DNA of 55,579 nucleotides from Candidatus Binatia bacterium (lineage in GTDB: Bacteria > Desulfobacterota > Binatia > Bin18), in assembly GCA_022826945.1 (NCBI GenBank), contig JAJDTY010000072.1, positions 1-55,579 on the forward strand. Direction: 5' to 3'. Made by a program: the position numbers and the translations under genes. The notes beneath the pieces were generated by a model. It saw only the letters and a list, made by a program, of their open reading frames with translations, had not been told where the DNA came from and searched no databases. The first letter of the stretch is position 1. Every line of letters begins with the position of its first letter. Positions 45,146 to 52,644 of this stretch are shown here, one piece after another.

Positions 45146-46624
45146 ATGGCGCGAGCAGCCGACACGCCGATGGCAGCGCCCACAATCGAGCGACACCGCA
45201 CCGCAATCACCCGGACCGACCTCTCCCGTCCGGTCCGGCTGGCGCTTGAGGACGGTCTCATTACCCGAGAGACGAGCGTCTTTGACTATGGCTGCGGGCG
45301 GGGCACGGATATCCTGCATCTCCAACATCGGGAGATTGCCTGCCAGGGCTGGGACCCGGCCTATTTCCCGGACAACGAGCGAACGCCGGCCGATATTGTG
45401 AATCTGGGCTATGTGGTCAACGTGATCGAAAACCCGGGCGAGCGTACCGACGCCCTCCGGCGGGCCTGGGCGCTGACCCGAAAAGTGCTGATCGTGTCCG
45501 CCCGCCTCAGCCTGGAGGCGGCGCTCGATACGCTGACCCCCCACACCGACGGCGGCATTACCCGTCGCGGGACCTTCCAGAAATTCTTTGAACAGCAGGA
45601 ACTCCGCGAGTGGATCGACGCTGCGCTCGACGCTGCGAGCGTGCCGGCCGGACCGGGGATTTTCTATGTGTTTCGGGACCCGCAGCAACGCCAGTCTTTT
45701 GCCGCCGCGCGCTACCGACGCCAGTTCACGGTGCCGCGCCAGCGTCTCAGCGAGGTCCTGTTCGAGCAGCATAAGGAACTCCTGGAGCCGCTGATCGGAT
45801 TCCTGACCACTCGCGGGCGCTTACCCGAGGACACGGAGCTGCCCGAGACCGACGCGATCTGTCAGGCGTTGGGCAGCCTCAAACGGGCCTATGGCATCAT
45901 CCGTCGCGTCACCGGCGATGAAGAGTGGAACCGCATCCGGGCCGAGCGCCAGCAGGACCTGCTCCTCTATCTCGCGCTCGTACGCTTCGAGGGCCGACCG
46001 CGCTTTACCCAGCTCCCGCGCGATCTCCAGTTGGATACACGCGCGTTTTTCTCATCCTATAGCCGGGCCTGTGCACTGGCCGACGATCTGCTGTTCTCCG
46101 CCGGCGACCGGGCTGCGGTCGATCAGGCCTGCCGGAGTGCCGCTGTCGGCAAACTGACGCGCCAGGCCCTATACGTGCATGAGTCCGCCCTGCCTCAACT
46201 TCCACCCGTTCTGCGCGCCTTTGAGGGATGTGCGCGGGCGTATATCGGGGTGGTGGAGGGCGCGAATCTCATCAAGCTGCACCGCGACCGGCCCCAGGTC
46301 TCCTACCTGTCCTACCCGGACTTCGAGCGCGACCCCCATCCGGCCCTGGCCAGCTCGCTTCTCGTGCCCTTGCAGACATTCAAGATTCGCTACCGCACCT
46401 ACCGGGAGTCGCCCAACCCGCCGATTCTGCACCGCAAAGAAACCTTTATCGCCACCGACCATCCCCTGCATGAAAAATTCGCCCGCCTGACCCGCCAGGA
46501 GGAAAGAAAAGGACTATACGAAAAGCCCGAGTTGATCGGCACTCGCGAAGGCTGGCAGGTCGCCCTGGCCGCCCGCGGCCTCCGTCTGGCCGGACACCGG
46601 CTGCTGCGTAAGGCTGCGCGTTAG
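45146..46624 (+). CDS. DNA phosphorothioation-associated putative methyltransferase
   Basis: A 492-residue protein (an ATG at 45170 is a possible start). The N-terminal part has a Rossmann SAM motif 'VFDYGCGRGTDILHLQ' and 'VNLGYVVNVIENPGERTDAL', and the whole length and sequence fit the phosphorothioation-associated methyltransferase family (known as dnd_rel_methyl). No dndA-E or dptF-H gene is in the window. It probably modifies DNA or a small molecule in a defence setting; its role in isolation is unknown. Confidence 0.85.
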   Translation: MARAADTPMAAPTIERHRTAITRTDLSRPVRLALEDGLITRETSVFDYGCGRGTDILHLQHREIACQGWDPAYFPDNERTPADIVNLGYVVNVIENPGERTDALRRAWALTRKVLIVSARLSLEAALDTLTPHTDGGITRRGTFQKFFEQQELREWIDAALDAASVPAGPGIFYVFRDPQQRQSFAAARYRRQFTVPRQRLSEVLFEQHKELLEPLIGFLTTRGRLPEDTELPETDAICQALGSLKRAYGIIRRVTGDEEWNRIRAERQQDLLLYLALVRFEGRPRFTQLPRDLQLDTRAFFSSYSRACALADDLLFSAGDRAAVDQACRSAAVGKLTRQALYVHESALPQLPPVLRAFEGCARAYIGVVEGANLIKLHRDRPQVSYLSYPDFERDPHPALASSLLVPLQTFKIRYRTYRESPNPPILHRKETFIATDHPLHEKFARLTRQEERKGLYEKPELIGTREGWQVALAARGLRLAGHRLLRKAAR

Positions 46625-46661
46625 GCTGGATTACTCTTTGCGGCAATCGGGTCGACGACCT

Positions 46662-47117
46662 TCATGTCTGAGGGTTGCGACGTTCCTTACGCGCCTCGGC
46701 TATATCGGCGAGGGTGTTTTGCATAATCTCGTCCTCAGAACGACCGGCGTCTTCGGACGCGGGCTTGGTCTGCGCCAAGATGGACGCCATACGGTCGGCG
46801 GCAGCATTGTGGTCGGCTATATCCTTAGTAGTCGCTTCGTTCATTTGAGCTTGGCTCATATCAAAACGGTCATCTGACGAGCCGGCCTTGTGGGCCGCTT
46901 GTTCGAGGCGTTCCGCCAGCCACAGCTTGGTAATGGATTGACGAGTAACGCCAATGCGCGCCGCTTCTTTATCGAGTGCGGCTACCATCCACATGGGGAA
47001 ATCGACGTTGACCCTTCTCTGGCGCTGATTCGGGCGCCGGGCGGTTGTCATATCCAAATCTTGGACAATATCGACCGCTCCGTCGTCGAATTTCTTGTCG
47101 AACTCTTGAGCTTTCAT
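46662..47117 (-). CDS. BrnA/CopG-like antitoxin with unusual C-terminal extension
   Basis: Residues about 1-85 resemble BrnA/CopG ribbon-helix-helix antitoxins ('NVDFPMWMVAALDKEAARIG', 'VTRQSITKLWLAERLEQAA'). A further 70 residues, rich in Ala, Asp, Glu and Met, follow and are not typical of the family. No BrnT toxin gene lies upstream, where it normally would. An orphan antitoxin or a solo regulator. Confidence 0.75.
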   Translation of the reverse strand: MKAQEFDKKFDDGAVDIVQDLDMTTARRPNQRQRRVNVDFPMWMVAALDKEAARIGVTRQSITKLWLAERLEQAAHKAGSSDDRFDMSQAQMNEATTKDIADHNAAADRMASILAQTKPASEDAGRSEDEIMQNTLADIAEARKERRNPQT

Positions 47118-47246
47118 AGGGAAGCGTTATGCTACCTCAGGACCGCAGCGGAGCACAAGGAACAGTGGAATCTAGGGAAAGGAAAGAGCGACTCCTTGTC
47201 CGTACATTCGCCGTATGCTAGGGTACTGCCGAACAGGAGGCGACTC

Positions 47247-47522
47247 ATGTCAATTGCCGAGGCCAAGTCAGAACGCATTGAGGTCCGCACCACGCCACGT
47301 ATGAAGGTATTACTGCAACGCGCAGCCACTGCTTCGCATAAGAGCGTAACGGAATTCCTGCTTGAAGCGGGCATGAGCGCCGCAGAGGACGCCCTGATAA
47401 ACAGACGATTGTTCCGGCTTGACGACGAGCAGTGGCAGATATTTCAGGAGGCGCTTGACCGCCCGGTCACCGAGAAACCTCGCTTGGCTCGACTGCTGGC
47501 CGAAAAGAGCGTGCTGGAGTGA
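47247..47522 (+). CDS. DUF1778 (TacA-type) antitoxin
   Basis: A 91-residue ribbon-helix-helix DNA-binding antitoxin: 'RIEVRTTPRMKVLLQRAATA' then 'SVTEFLLEAGMSAAEDAL' and a toxin-binding tail with 'RLDDEQWQIFQEALDRP'. The ATG at 47247 follows CAGGAGGCG. Its stop overlaps the GTG start of the acetyltransferase toxin by four bases, the standard TacA-TacT layout. Confidence 0.93.
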   Translation: MSIAEAKSERIEVRTTPRMKVLLQRAATASHKSVTEFLLEAGMSAAEDALINRRLFRLDDEQWQIFQEALDRPVTEKPRLARLLAEKSVLE

Positions 47523-48043
47523 CAGCGGAAGCCGAATCCTATTCTCCGATTGAGAAGCTGAATGAAACCCACCGGATCGACGCCTTTCAGTGTGGAAAAG
47601 AGCCGCTTGATCGCTTCTTGAAGCGGTTTGCACTGCTCAATCAAAAGGCCGGTGGCGCGCAGACCTACGTCGTTTGTCGGGACCATAAGCGTGTTGTCGG
47701 CTATTACAGTCTGGCAGTTGGCGCGGTTGAGCACGCAGAAGCGCCCGGCCGGGTCGGCAGAGGATTGGCCCGGCATCCTATTCCGGTGATGCTTCTCGCC
47801 CGGCTCGCAATTGACCGGACAGAGCAGGGCAAGGGTTTGGGCAAGGCACTCCTCAAAGATGCCCTGCTCAGGACCGCTCAAGCCGCAGACATTGCCGGCA
47901 TCCGGGCGCTTCTTGTCCACGCCAAGGACGATGAGGCGCGGGTCTGGTATGAGAATCTGGAATTCGAGCCCAGTCCGACCGACCCCTACCATCTCTTCCT
48001 GCTGATGAAGGACCTGCGAGCACTCCTGAGCAACAGGCCGTAG
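47519..48043 (+). CDS. GNAT-family (TacT-type) toxin
   Basis: A 174-residue acetyltransferase. Toxins of this family acetylate aminoacyl-tRNA and block translation. The acetyl-CoA loop 'LARLAIDRTEQGKGLGKALL' (Q/RxxGxG/A) is intact, and the catalytic Tyr is plausible in 'ARVWYENLEFEP'. GTG start. Together with the DUF1778 gene it makes a complete, probably active type II module. Confidence 0.93.
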   Translation: MTAEAESYSPIEKLNETHRIDAFQCGKEPLDRFLKRFALLNQKAGGAQTYVVCRDHKRVVGYYSLAVGAVEHAEAPGRVGRGLARHPIPVMLLARLAIDRTEQGKGLGKALLKDALLRTAQAADIAGIRALLVHAKDDEARVWYENLEFEPSPTDPYHLFLLMKDLRALLSNRP

Positions 48044-48079
48044 GCAGATATGTCCACATCCCGGACAACCGGCCCCTGA

Positions 48080-48129
48080 CCAGCATTCTTGCAAAATAGA
48101 AATAGATTTCTAAAATGCAAGAATGCTGG
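48080..48129. promoter_or_regulatory. 50-bp palindrome covering the start codon of the AAA/DUF4143 gene
   Basis: Perfect 14-base arms (48080-48093 and 48116-48129) enclose a further TAGAAAT/ATTTCTA inverted pair. The right arm contains the ATG at 48123, so as RNA the start codon would be sequestered, and as DNA it is a good two-fold operator. Confidence 0.8.
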
Positions 48130-49319
48130 CACGAAAGATTACGGCAGTTTTGCGCGCCCGTCAGCGGTCCTACCCCGCAGTCGCCGTGGTCGGGCCGCGC
48201 CAGTGCGGCAAAACAACCCTGGCCCGCTCTCTGGGAGGCCAATACTTCGATCTTGAGCAGGAACCCGACCGGCTGCGCCTGGACCTGGAGTGGGAGAGTC
48301 TTGCCGACGGGCGCGAGCTTGTCATTCTGGACGAAGCCCAGACTTGGCCCGAAGTATTTCCGCGCCTGCGCGGGGTTATCGACCGCGACCGCAAACGCAA
48401 CGGGCGCTTCCTGCTGTTGGGCTCGGTGTCTCCGTCCCTGATGGCCCAGGTGTCCGAGTCACTCGCGGGACGACTGGCCGTTGTCGAGCTTACCCCCTTG
48501 CTCCAGGCTGAGCTTGGAAACGAGAACCAGCGGCAACGGCTCTGGCTCTGCGGCGGCTATCCCGACGGCGGGGTGTTAGGCGGCCGCGGGTTTCCCGTCT
48601 GGCAGCGTAACTATCTGGACCTGCTGACCCAGCGCGACCTGCCCAACTGGGGACTGCCGGCGCATGCCCGGACGACACGCCGCCTGCTCCAGATGCTCGC
48701 CGCGGTTCACGGGCAGGAGTGGAACGCCAGTCAGGTTGGGAAGAGCCTGGCCCTCTCCTACCATACCGTTAACAGCTATCTGGACTATCTGGAGGGCGCG
48801 TTTCTCGTGCGCCGCCTGCCAGCGTATCAGGCGAACATCCGCAAGCGCCTCGTCAAGCGGCCTAAGGTGTATTGGCGGGACACCGGGTTGCTGCACGCCC
48901 TGTTGAATCTGCATGACCGGGCCGCGCTGCTGAGCCAGCCCTGGGTCGGCGCGAGTTGGGAGGGGTTTGTCATCTCCCAGGTATTGGCCGCGCTGCAATA
49001 CACCGACCGGACGTTCGACGCGTACTATCTCCGGACGAGCGACCAGCGTGAGATTGACCTCCTGGTCCAGGTCGATTCCGAGCTATGGGCGCTGGAGATC
49101 AAACTCACCACGCACCCTGGTCCGAACGATATGAAACGACTCAACGCCACTGCTGACCTAATCGGCGCGAACCGACGCTTCCTGGTCTGTCAGCGCAGCC
49201 AGTTCCTCCAGAGCGGCCCCCAGGTCGTCTGCGACCTTGAAGGGCTTATTGCCTGTATCGAGGGGGTAAGGTCGTTTAGCCTCAGTCAGAAGCAGAAGAT
49301 GGAGCCTATGAAGACGTAA
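48123..49319 (+). CDS. AAA ATPase with DUF4143 domain
   Basis: A 398-residue protein: Walker A 'VGPRQCGKTTLAR' near residue 25, Walker B 'LVILDEAQTWPEVFPRL', arginine-finger region 'GRFLLLGSVSPSL', then a winged-helix-like segment 'ASQVGKSLALSYHTVNSYLD' and the DUF4143 nuclease-like end with 'DQREIDLLVQVDSELWALEI' (D...E-x-K pattern, here E-I-K). Such proteins are common next to TA loci but their role is unclear. The start codon lies within a 50-bp palindrome. Confidence 0.9.
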   Translation: MLARKITAVLRARQRSYPAVAVVGPRQCGKTTLARSLGGQYFDLEQEPDRLRLDLEWESLADGRELVILDEAQTWPEVFPRLRGVIDRDRKRNGRFLLLGSVSPSLMAQVSESLAGRLAVVELTPLLQAELGNENQRQRLWLCGGYPDGGVLGGRGFPVWQRNYLDLLTQRDLPNWGLPAHARTTRRLLQMLAAVHGQEWNASQVGKSLALSYHTVNSYLDYLEGAFLVRRLPAYQANIRKRLVKRPKVYWRDTGLLHALLNLHDRAALLSQPWVGASWEGFVISQVLAALQYTDRTFDAYYLRTSDQREIDLLVQVDSELWALEIKLTTHPGPNDMKRLNATADLIGANRRFLVCQRSQFLQSGPQVVCDLEGLIACIEGVRSFSLSQKQKMEPMKT

Positions 49320-49408
49320 AGAACCAAGCGATTGAGACTGTTCTTGCCTACAATCCGAAGGGAGCAATGCAAGAGCAAACCACCGGGACCGAACTCGACC
49401 GCTGGTAA
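49280..49408 (+). pseudogene. 43-codon open remnant overlapping the ATPase 3' end
   Basis: In a second frame, directly after a TAG, 42 sense codons end at TAA with protein-like composition ('YEDVKNQAIETVLAYNPKGA'). There is no start codon and no recognised family. It could be the tail of a gene destroyed when the ATPase gene was inserted, or chance. Confidence 0.25.
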
Positions 49409-49811
49409 ATCGATCTCCGAGCAAGAATTCCCCTGTCCGCCGAAGTGAGGGCACGGAGAAGACCAGCCGTGAGGCGTCTGCCGGAGACTCTCAGGCAGCT
49501 ATTTATCAAACACTGTTCTTTTCTAACAAACACCAAAAATAATATAGGGGGGGGTCTCCGACCTGAATCCAATAAAATCAATAACTTATTGAGCCGTCAA
49601 ATGTCTTGTCTCAAGCGTCGGCCTCCCTCGATTTTGAATATAGCATACGCAATCCTCACTCCTCCACCTCAATGGTGCTGTCCTATTTTGAACTGTAAGC
49701 CACTGGTTTTGTTGAGGGAAAAACCTCAAATTAGGACAGTACCACCTCAATGTATAATTGTTCCCAGAGACGTATTCTGCTAGGCTCGGCTGAACCAGCC
49801 TGGAGCAGGAG
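49409..49811. other. intergenic gap holding MITE copy 2
   Basis: About 400 A/T-richer bases between the ATPase and UPF0175 genes. Apart from the MITE at 49674-49743 and a poly-G run at 49546-49553, I see nothing that supports a gene. Confidence 0.6.
49674..49743 (+). mobile_element. 70-bp MITE, copy 2
   Basis: Same length and near-identical to the element at 28222-28291, in opposite orientation, with the same terminal inverted repeats. Flanked by perfect 8-bp direct repeats ACCTCAAT (49666-49673 and 49744-49751). The different target sequence from copy 1 shows two independent insertions. Confidence 0.9.
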
Positions 49812-50078
49812 ATGACAAGGTCTCTGACTATCGACTATGGCGATGAGGTTTTGTTGGCCCTTGGCCTGTCGCCCGACCAGTTCCGGGAAGAGGCGAAGAT
49901 TCTGATCGCCGTCAAGCTCTATGAGATGGGTCGATTATCCACCGGTGCGGCAGCGAAGTTTGCCGGTGTACCCAAGCCACTATTTCTGACAAAACTGGCG
50001 GACTATGGCGTCGATACCTTCGACCTGTCGGACGAGGAGCTTCGACGGGATAGGACCCATGCTCACTGCCATCTGTAA
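49812..50078 (+). CDS. UPF0175 family protein, toxin partner missing
   Basis: An 88-residue UPF0175 antitoxin-type protein: 'ILIAVKLYEMGRLSTGAAAK' and 'LFLTKLADYGVDTFDLSDEE'. The last eight residues (RTHAHCHL) depart from the usual end, and the PIN-type toxin gene expected downstream is absent; instead a relB remnant on the opposite strand follows. Likely an orphan left by deletion. GGAGCAGGAG precedes the ATG. Confidence 0.8.
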   Translation: MTRSLTIDYGDEVLLALGLSPDQFREEAKILIAVKLYEMGRLSTGAAAKFAGVPKPLFLTKLADYGVDTFDLSDEELRRDRTHAHCHL

Positions 50079-50192
50079 TGCGTCTGTATTGAGATTAGCC
50101 ACTAAGTCGCTCAGTCCAGCGATAGCAACTAACTCACCACGGTGGGCTGCCACCATAGCCTCAACCGTTTCTTCGTTAGGGATCAGCGGTTC
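50079..50192 (-). pseudogene. RelB/DinJ-type antitoxin remnant
   Basis: A frame on the minus strand reads 'LIPNEETVEAMVAAHRGELV' and 'LSDLVANLNTDA', the typical C-terminal half of RelB/DinJ antitoxins. The N-terminal ribbon-helix-helix half and the toxin gene are missing. Marks a deleted TA locus at the junction with the UPF0175 gene. Confidence 0.65.
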
Positions 50193-50344
50193 AAATGAGG
50201 AACGCTTCTCAGCGGCACTGTGAAGCATCATAATCACCGGGGGGCTTCAGGCGGGGAGTAAACGCTGCTGGCATCACCTCATGGCGTGTCAAAGCATCTT
50301 CTGCTAGGCTCTCCCGCATTCTCAGGCGGAATCGGTAGTGAGCA

Positions 50345-51232
50345 ATGCCTGATTTACAAGAATATCTGCGGATGTTCGCCGATCTCAATGTCGGAAGTGG
50401 CAGAAAGCCCCATAAACCTTGCCTACTATTAGCAGTGATTGACCTTGTGGAGTCCGGCTCCATAACGGACGGTCTCGTTCAACTCAACCCTGCGTTAAGA
50501 GAGACCTTTAGTGAGTATTTTGCAATCGTAGCAAAGCCGGATGATAAAGACAGACCAGACAACCCTTTCCGATATCTCGAGAAGCCCCTCTGGACGCTCA
50601 AAGGTGGGGGCTATACCAAAGCTGAAATTACCCCTGAGCTTTTCAAATATATGCAAAGTGCTTCGAATCGCGAGGTAATGAGGGAACATCTCATCCGTCA
50701 ATGGTTCCCCGATCATCAAGAGGCGCTCAACGACAAACTCGCCTTCCATCGTGATTCGAATAGCTACGAGCGCACGCTCCGAGAAGCAGTCGCTGGTGAG
50801 CCCATAGTCAACGAGGCACCGCCCGTTCCGAGTGTAAGGGACAAAGAAGTAAGGGACAGGGCTTTCCGCCGCCTCGTTCTTGAAGCTTACGACTATCGAT
50901 GTGCTGCTTCGGGCTGGCGCTTGATTGTTCCGGAGAGTCACATTCTCGTGCAAGCCGCCCATTTGATTCCGCACTCAAAGTCGCAAGACGACGACCCGCG
51001 CAACGGGATCGCTCTGACACCGAACTTCCACTGGGCGCTCGACCGACACATTATTGCGCCTGGACCTGATATGAAGTGGCACGTGTCGGAGGTGGTCGAT
51101 AAACGGATTCCAGACAATCAGTTTTTGATTGAACTGGAAGGCAAGGCCGTCATCCCTCCGACTAAGCGGAGCATGTCGCCTCGAAAAGACGCATTGGAAT
51201 GGCGGCTGGAACGCCTCTTACCGGCAGCATAA
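50345..51232 (+). CDS. HNH endonuclease, stand-alone
   Basis: A 295-residue protein. The C-terminal HNH domain reads 'VLEAYDYRCAASG' then 'LVQAAHLIPHSKSQDDDPRN' and 'GIALTPNFHWALDRHIIAPG', with the metal and catalytic His/Asn in place. The N-terminal 150 residues resemble the recognition part of putative restriction endonucleases ('KPHKPCLLLAVIDLVESG'). No cognate methyltransferase is adjacent. Probably a modification-dependent or orphan restriction enzyme. Confidence 0.85.
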   Translation: MPDLQEYLRMFADLNVGSGRKPHKPCLLLAVIDLVESGSITDGLVQLNPALRETFSEYFAIVAKPDDKDRPDNPFRYLEKPLWTLKGGGYTKAEITPELFKYMQSASNREVMREHLIRQWFPDHQEALNDKLAFHRDSNSYERTLREAVAGEPIVNEAPPVPSVRDKEVRDRAFRRLVLEAYDYRCAASGWRLIVPESHILVQAAHLIPHSKSQDDDPRNGIALTPNFHWALDRHIIAPGPDMKWHVSEVVDKRIPDNQFLIELEGKAVIPPTKRSMSPRKDALEWRLERLLPAA

Positions 51233-51233
51233 C

Positions 51234-51430
51234 CTCGCGGCATCCACGGGTTCTGCCTGCACCTCGGGTATCCCCGAGCCGTCGCATGTTCTGAGGGCTA
51301 TCGGGTTGAATGGTGAGGAGGCGGAATCCTCAATCCGCTTCAGCCTCGGCTTTGGCACCACCGACGCGGACCTTGAAGAGGCGGTGCGGCTGATTACGGA
51401 GGCGTTGATGCGGTTGGCGCGGGCCGGACT
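51234..51430 (+). pseudogene. cysteine desulfurase (IscS/NifS/DndA-type) C-terminal fragment
   Basis: Directly after the HNH stop, one frame reads 'LAASTGSACTSGIPEPSHVL' and 'SIRFSLGFGTTDADLEEAVR', the unmistakable C-terminal part of a class V cysteine desulfurase including the catalytic Cys loop. The N-terminal 320 residues are absent, so it is a truncated remnant. The nearby phosphorothioation-associated methyltransferase raises the possibility that this was a dndA, but IscS/NifS origin is equally open. Confidence 0.85.
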
Positions 51431-51507
51431 GTGTGCTGGGGCGGAGAGTACCCACCCCGCCGCTGACGCGGCACCCCTCCCCAGAGGGGATGAGGATATC
51501 GGGTGAA

Positions 51508-51762
51508 ATGATGCGCAAACAAACAATTGAGTACACCTCACCCCTTGACGCATTGGTAGCAGTGACGAAGCGGCTGAGCACTTATGAGAGCCAGCAGCAG
51601 ATGGAATCGGAAGAGTTCTTTGATCGCTACAACCGGGGCAAACTGTCGGATGACACTGTGTTTGTGGAATGGGCGAACGATTACCGCCATTATTTGGAAC
51701 TTCGCCAGAAATTAGAAAAAAGCCTGCACGATGTTGCAGCATGTCATGGACGCGGTGGTTAG
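51508..51762 (+). CDS. small antitoxin-like protein (TumA-type)
   Basis: An 84-residue protein, 'TIEYTSPLDALVAVTKRLST' and 'SEEFFDRYNRGKLSDDTVFV', a pattern I associate with antitoxins encoded after DUF6516/TumE toxins. The toxin gene that should be just upstream is replaced by the cysteine-desulfurase fragment, so this is probably an orphan. Two adjacent ATG codons are possible starts. Confidence 0.6.
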   Translation: MMRKQTIEYTSPLDALVAVTKRLSTYESQQQMESEEFFDRYNRGKLSDDTVFVEWANDYRHYLELRQKLEKSLHDVAACHGRGG

Positions 51763-51867
51763 AGAATGAGGACGTATAACGCGCAACAGACTGGACTTGT
51801 TTGGTTCTCCTATGAATCAGGGTACGATGCCTGGGAATAGCCATCGAAACGACAAGGAGCACGGAAC

Positions 51868-52137
51868 ATGTCGAGACGGCTTAATTTCGAAGTGGAAGTC
51901 CCGGACGACGTGTGTGTACATCTCCCTCAGGAAGAGTTTGCCGCTAAGGCAAAAGAGGCCCTGGTTATGGAGCTCCTACGTGAGCACCAGATATCGCAAG
52001 GCAAGGCCGCAGAGATGCTTGAGATACCGCGCCATGACTTGTTTAACCTGATGACGAGATACCAAGTCTCAGTTCTTGATCTAACGCACGATGAACTCAA
52101 GGCTGAAATTCAGAAGCTCTTTCTCCGCGCTTCCTAA
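51868..52137 (+). CDS. UPF0175 family antitoxin
   Basis: An 89-residue UPF0175 protein ('KAKEALVMELLREHQISQGK', 'AEMLEIPRHDLFNLMTRYQV'). AAGGAGCACGGAAC precedes the ATG. It lies nine bases before a DUF3368 PIN gene, giving a complete type II TA pair. Confidence 0.92.
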   Translation: MSRRLNFEVEVPDDVCVHLPQEEFAAKAKEALVMELLREHQISQGKAAEMLEIPRHDLFNLMTRYQVSVLDLTHDELKAEIQKLFLRAS

Positions 52138-52146
52138 GCGTTCTCT

Positions 52147-52629
52147 ATGCAGGTTGTCGCGGATGCCGGTCCTCTTCTTTCATTTGCTCGCGCCGAGCGT
52201 CTAGACCTCCTCAGATCCGTCACGGGCTCTGTCATTATTCCAACCGCAGTCTACGAAGAGATTGTCGTTAAGGGTGCTGGTAGACGTGGCGCGTATGAGG
52301 TGGAGCACGCAGACTGGATTGCGCATCGATCCATTGGAAATCAGACATCCGCCGATCGCTTACCCCATAAACTCCATAGTGGAGAGCGCGAAGCCATAAC
52401 ACTCGCCAGGGAGATTGGCGGGATCTTGTTGGTTGACGAGCTGGAAGTCAGGAAGGAAGCTCAACACCTCGGTATTCACTATTTTGGCAGCCTTGCCCTG
52501 CTCAAAGAAGCAAAACAGCGTGGACTCATTCCCGCGGTAAAGCCGGTTCCGGATGCACTGATTGCAGCTGGCACCTATATTAGCGAATCACTCTATCAAG
52601 ATGTGCTTGAGCAGGTTGGGGAAGCATAG
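52147..52629 (+). CDS. DUF3368 PIN-like toxin
   Basis: A 160-residue PIN-fold RNase-type toxin. Acidic active-site residues are visible in 'VVADAGPLLSFARAERLDLL', 'PTAVYEEIVVKG', 'LHSGEREAITLA' and 'GILLVDELEVRKEA'. It is paired with the UPF0175 gene and looks intact. Confidence 0.92.
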   Translation: MQVVADAGPLLSFARAERLDLLRSVTGSVIIPTAVYEEIVVKGAGRRGAYEVEHADWIAHRSIGNQTSADRLPHKLHSGEREAITLAREIGGILLVDELEVRKEAQHLGIHYFGSLALLKEAKQRGLIPAVKPVPDALIAAGTYISESLYQDVLEQVGEA

Positions 52630-52644
52630 CGGTCTGTTCTTCCA

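Noticed and set aside
45000..45772. Long upstream extension of the cupin frame
   Set aside because: It runs antisense through the methyltransferase gene, and the cupin has a good ATG with ribosome site at 44995.
46620..46640. Possible sixth palindrome copy after the phosphorothioation-associated gene
   Set aside because: Only TTACTCTTTG is present; no inverted partner arm lies within 60 bases.
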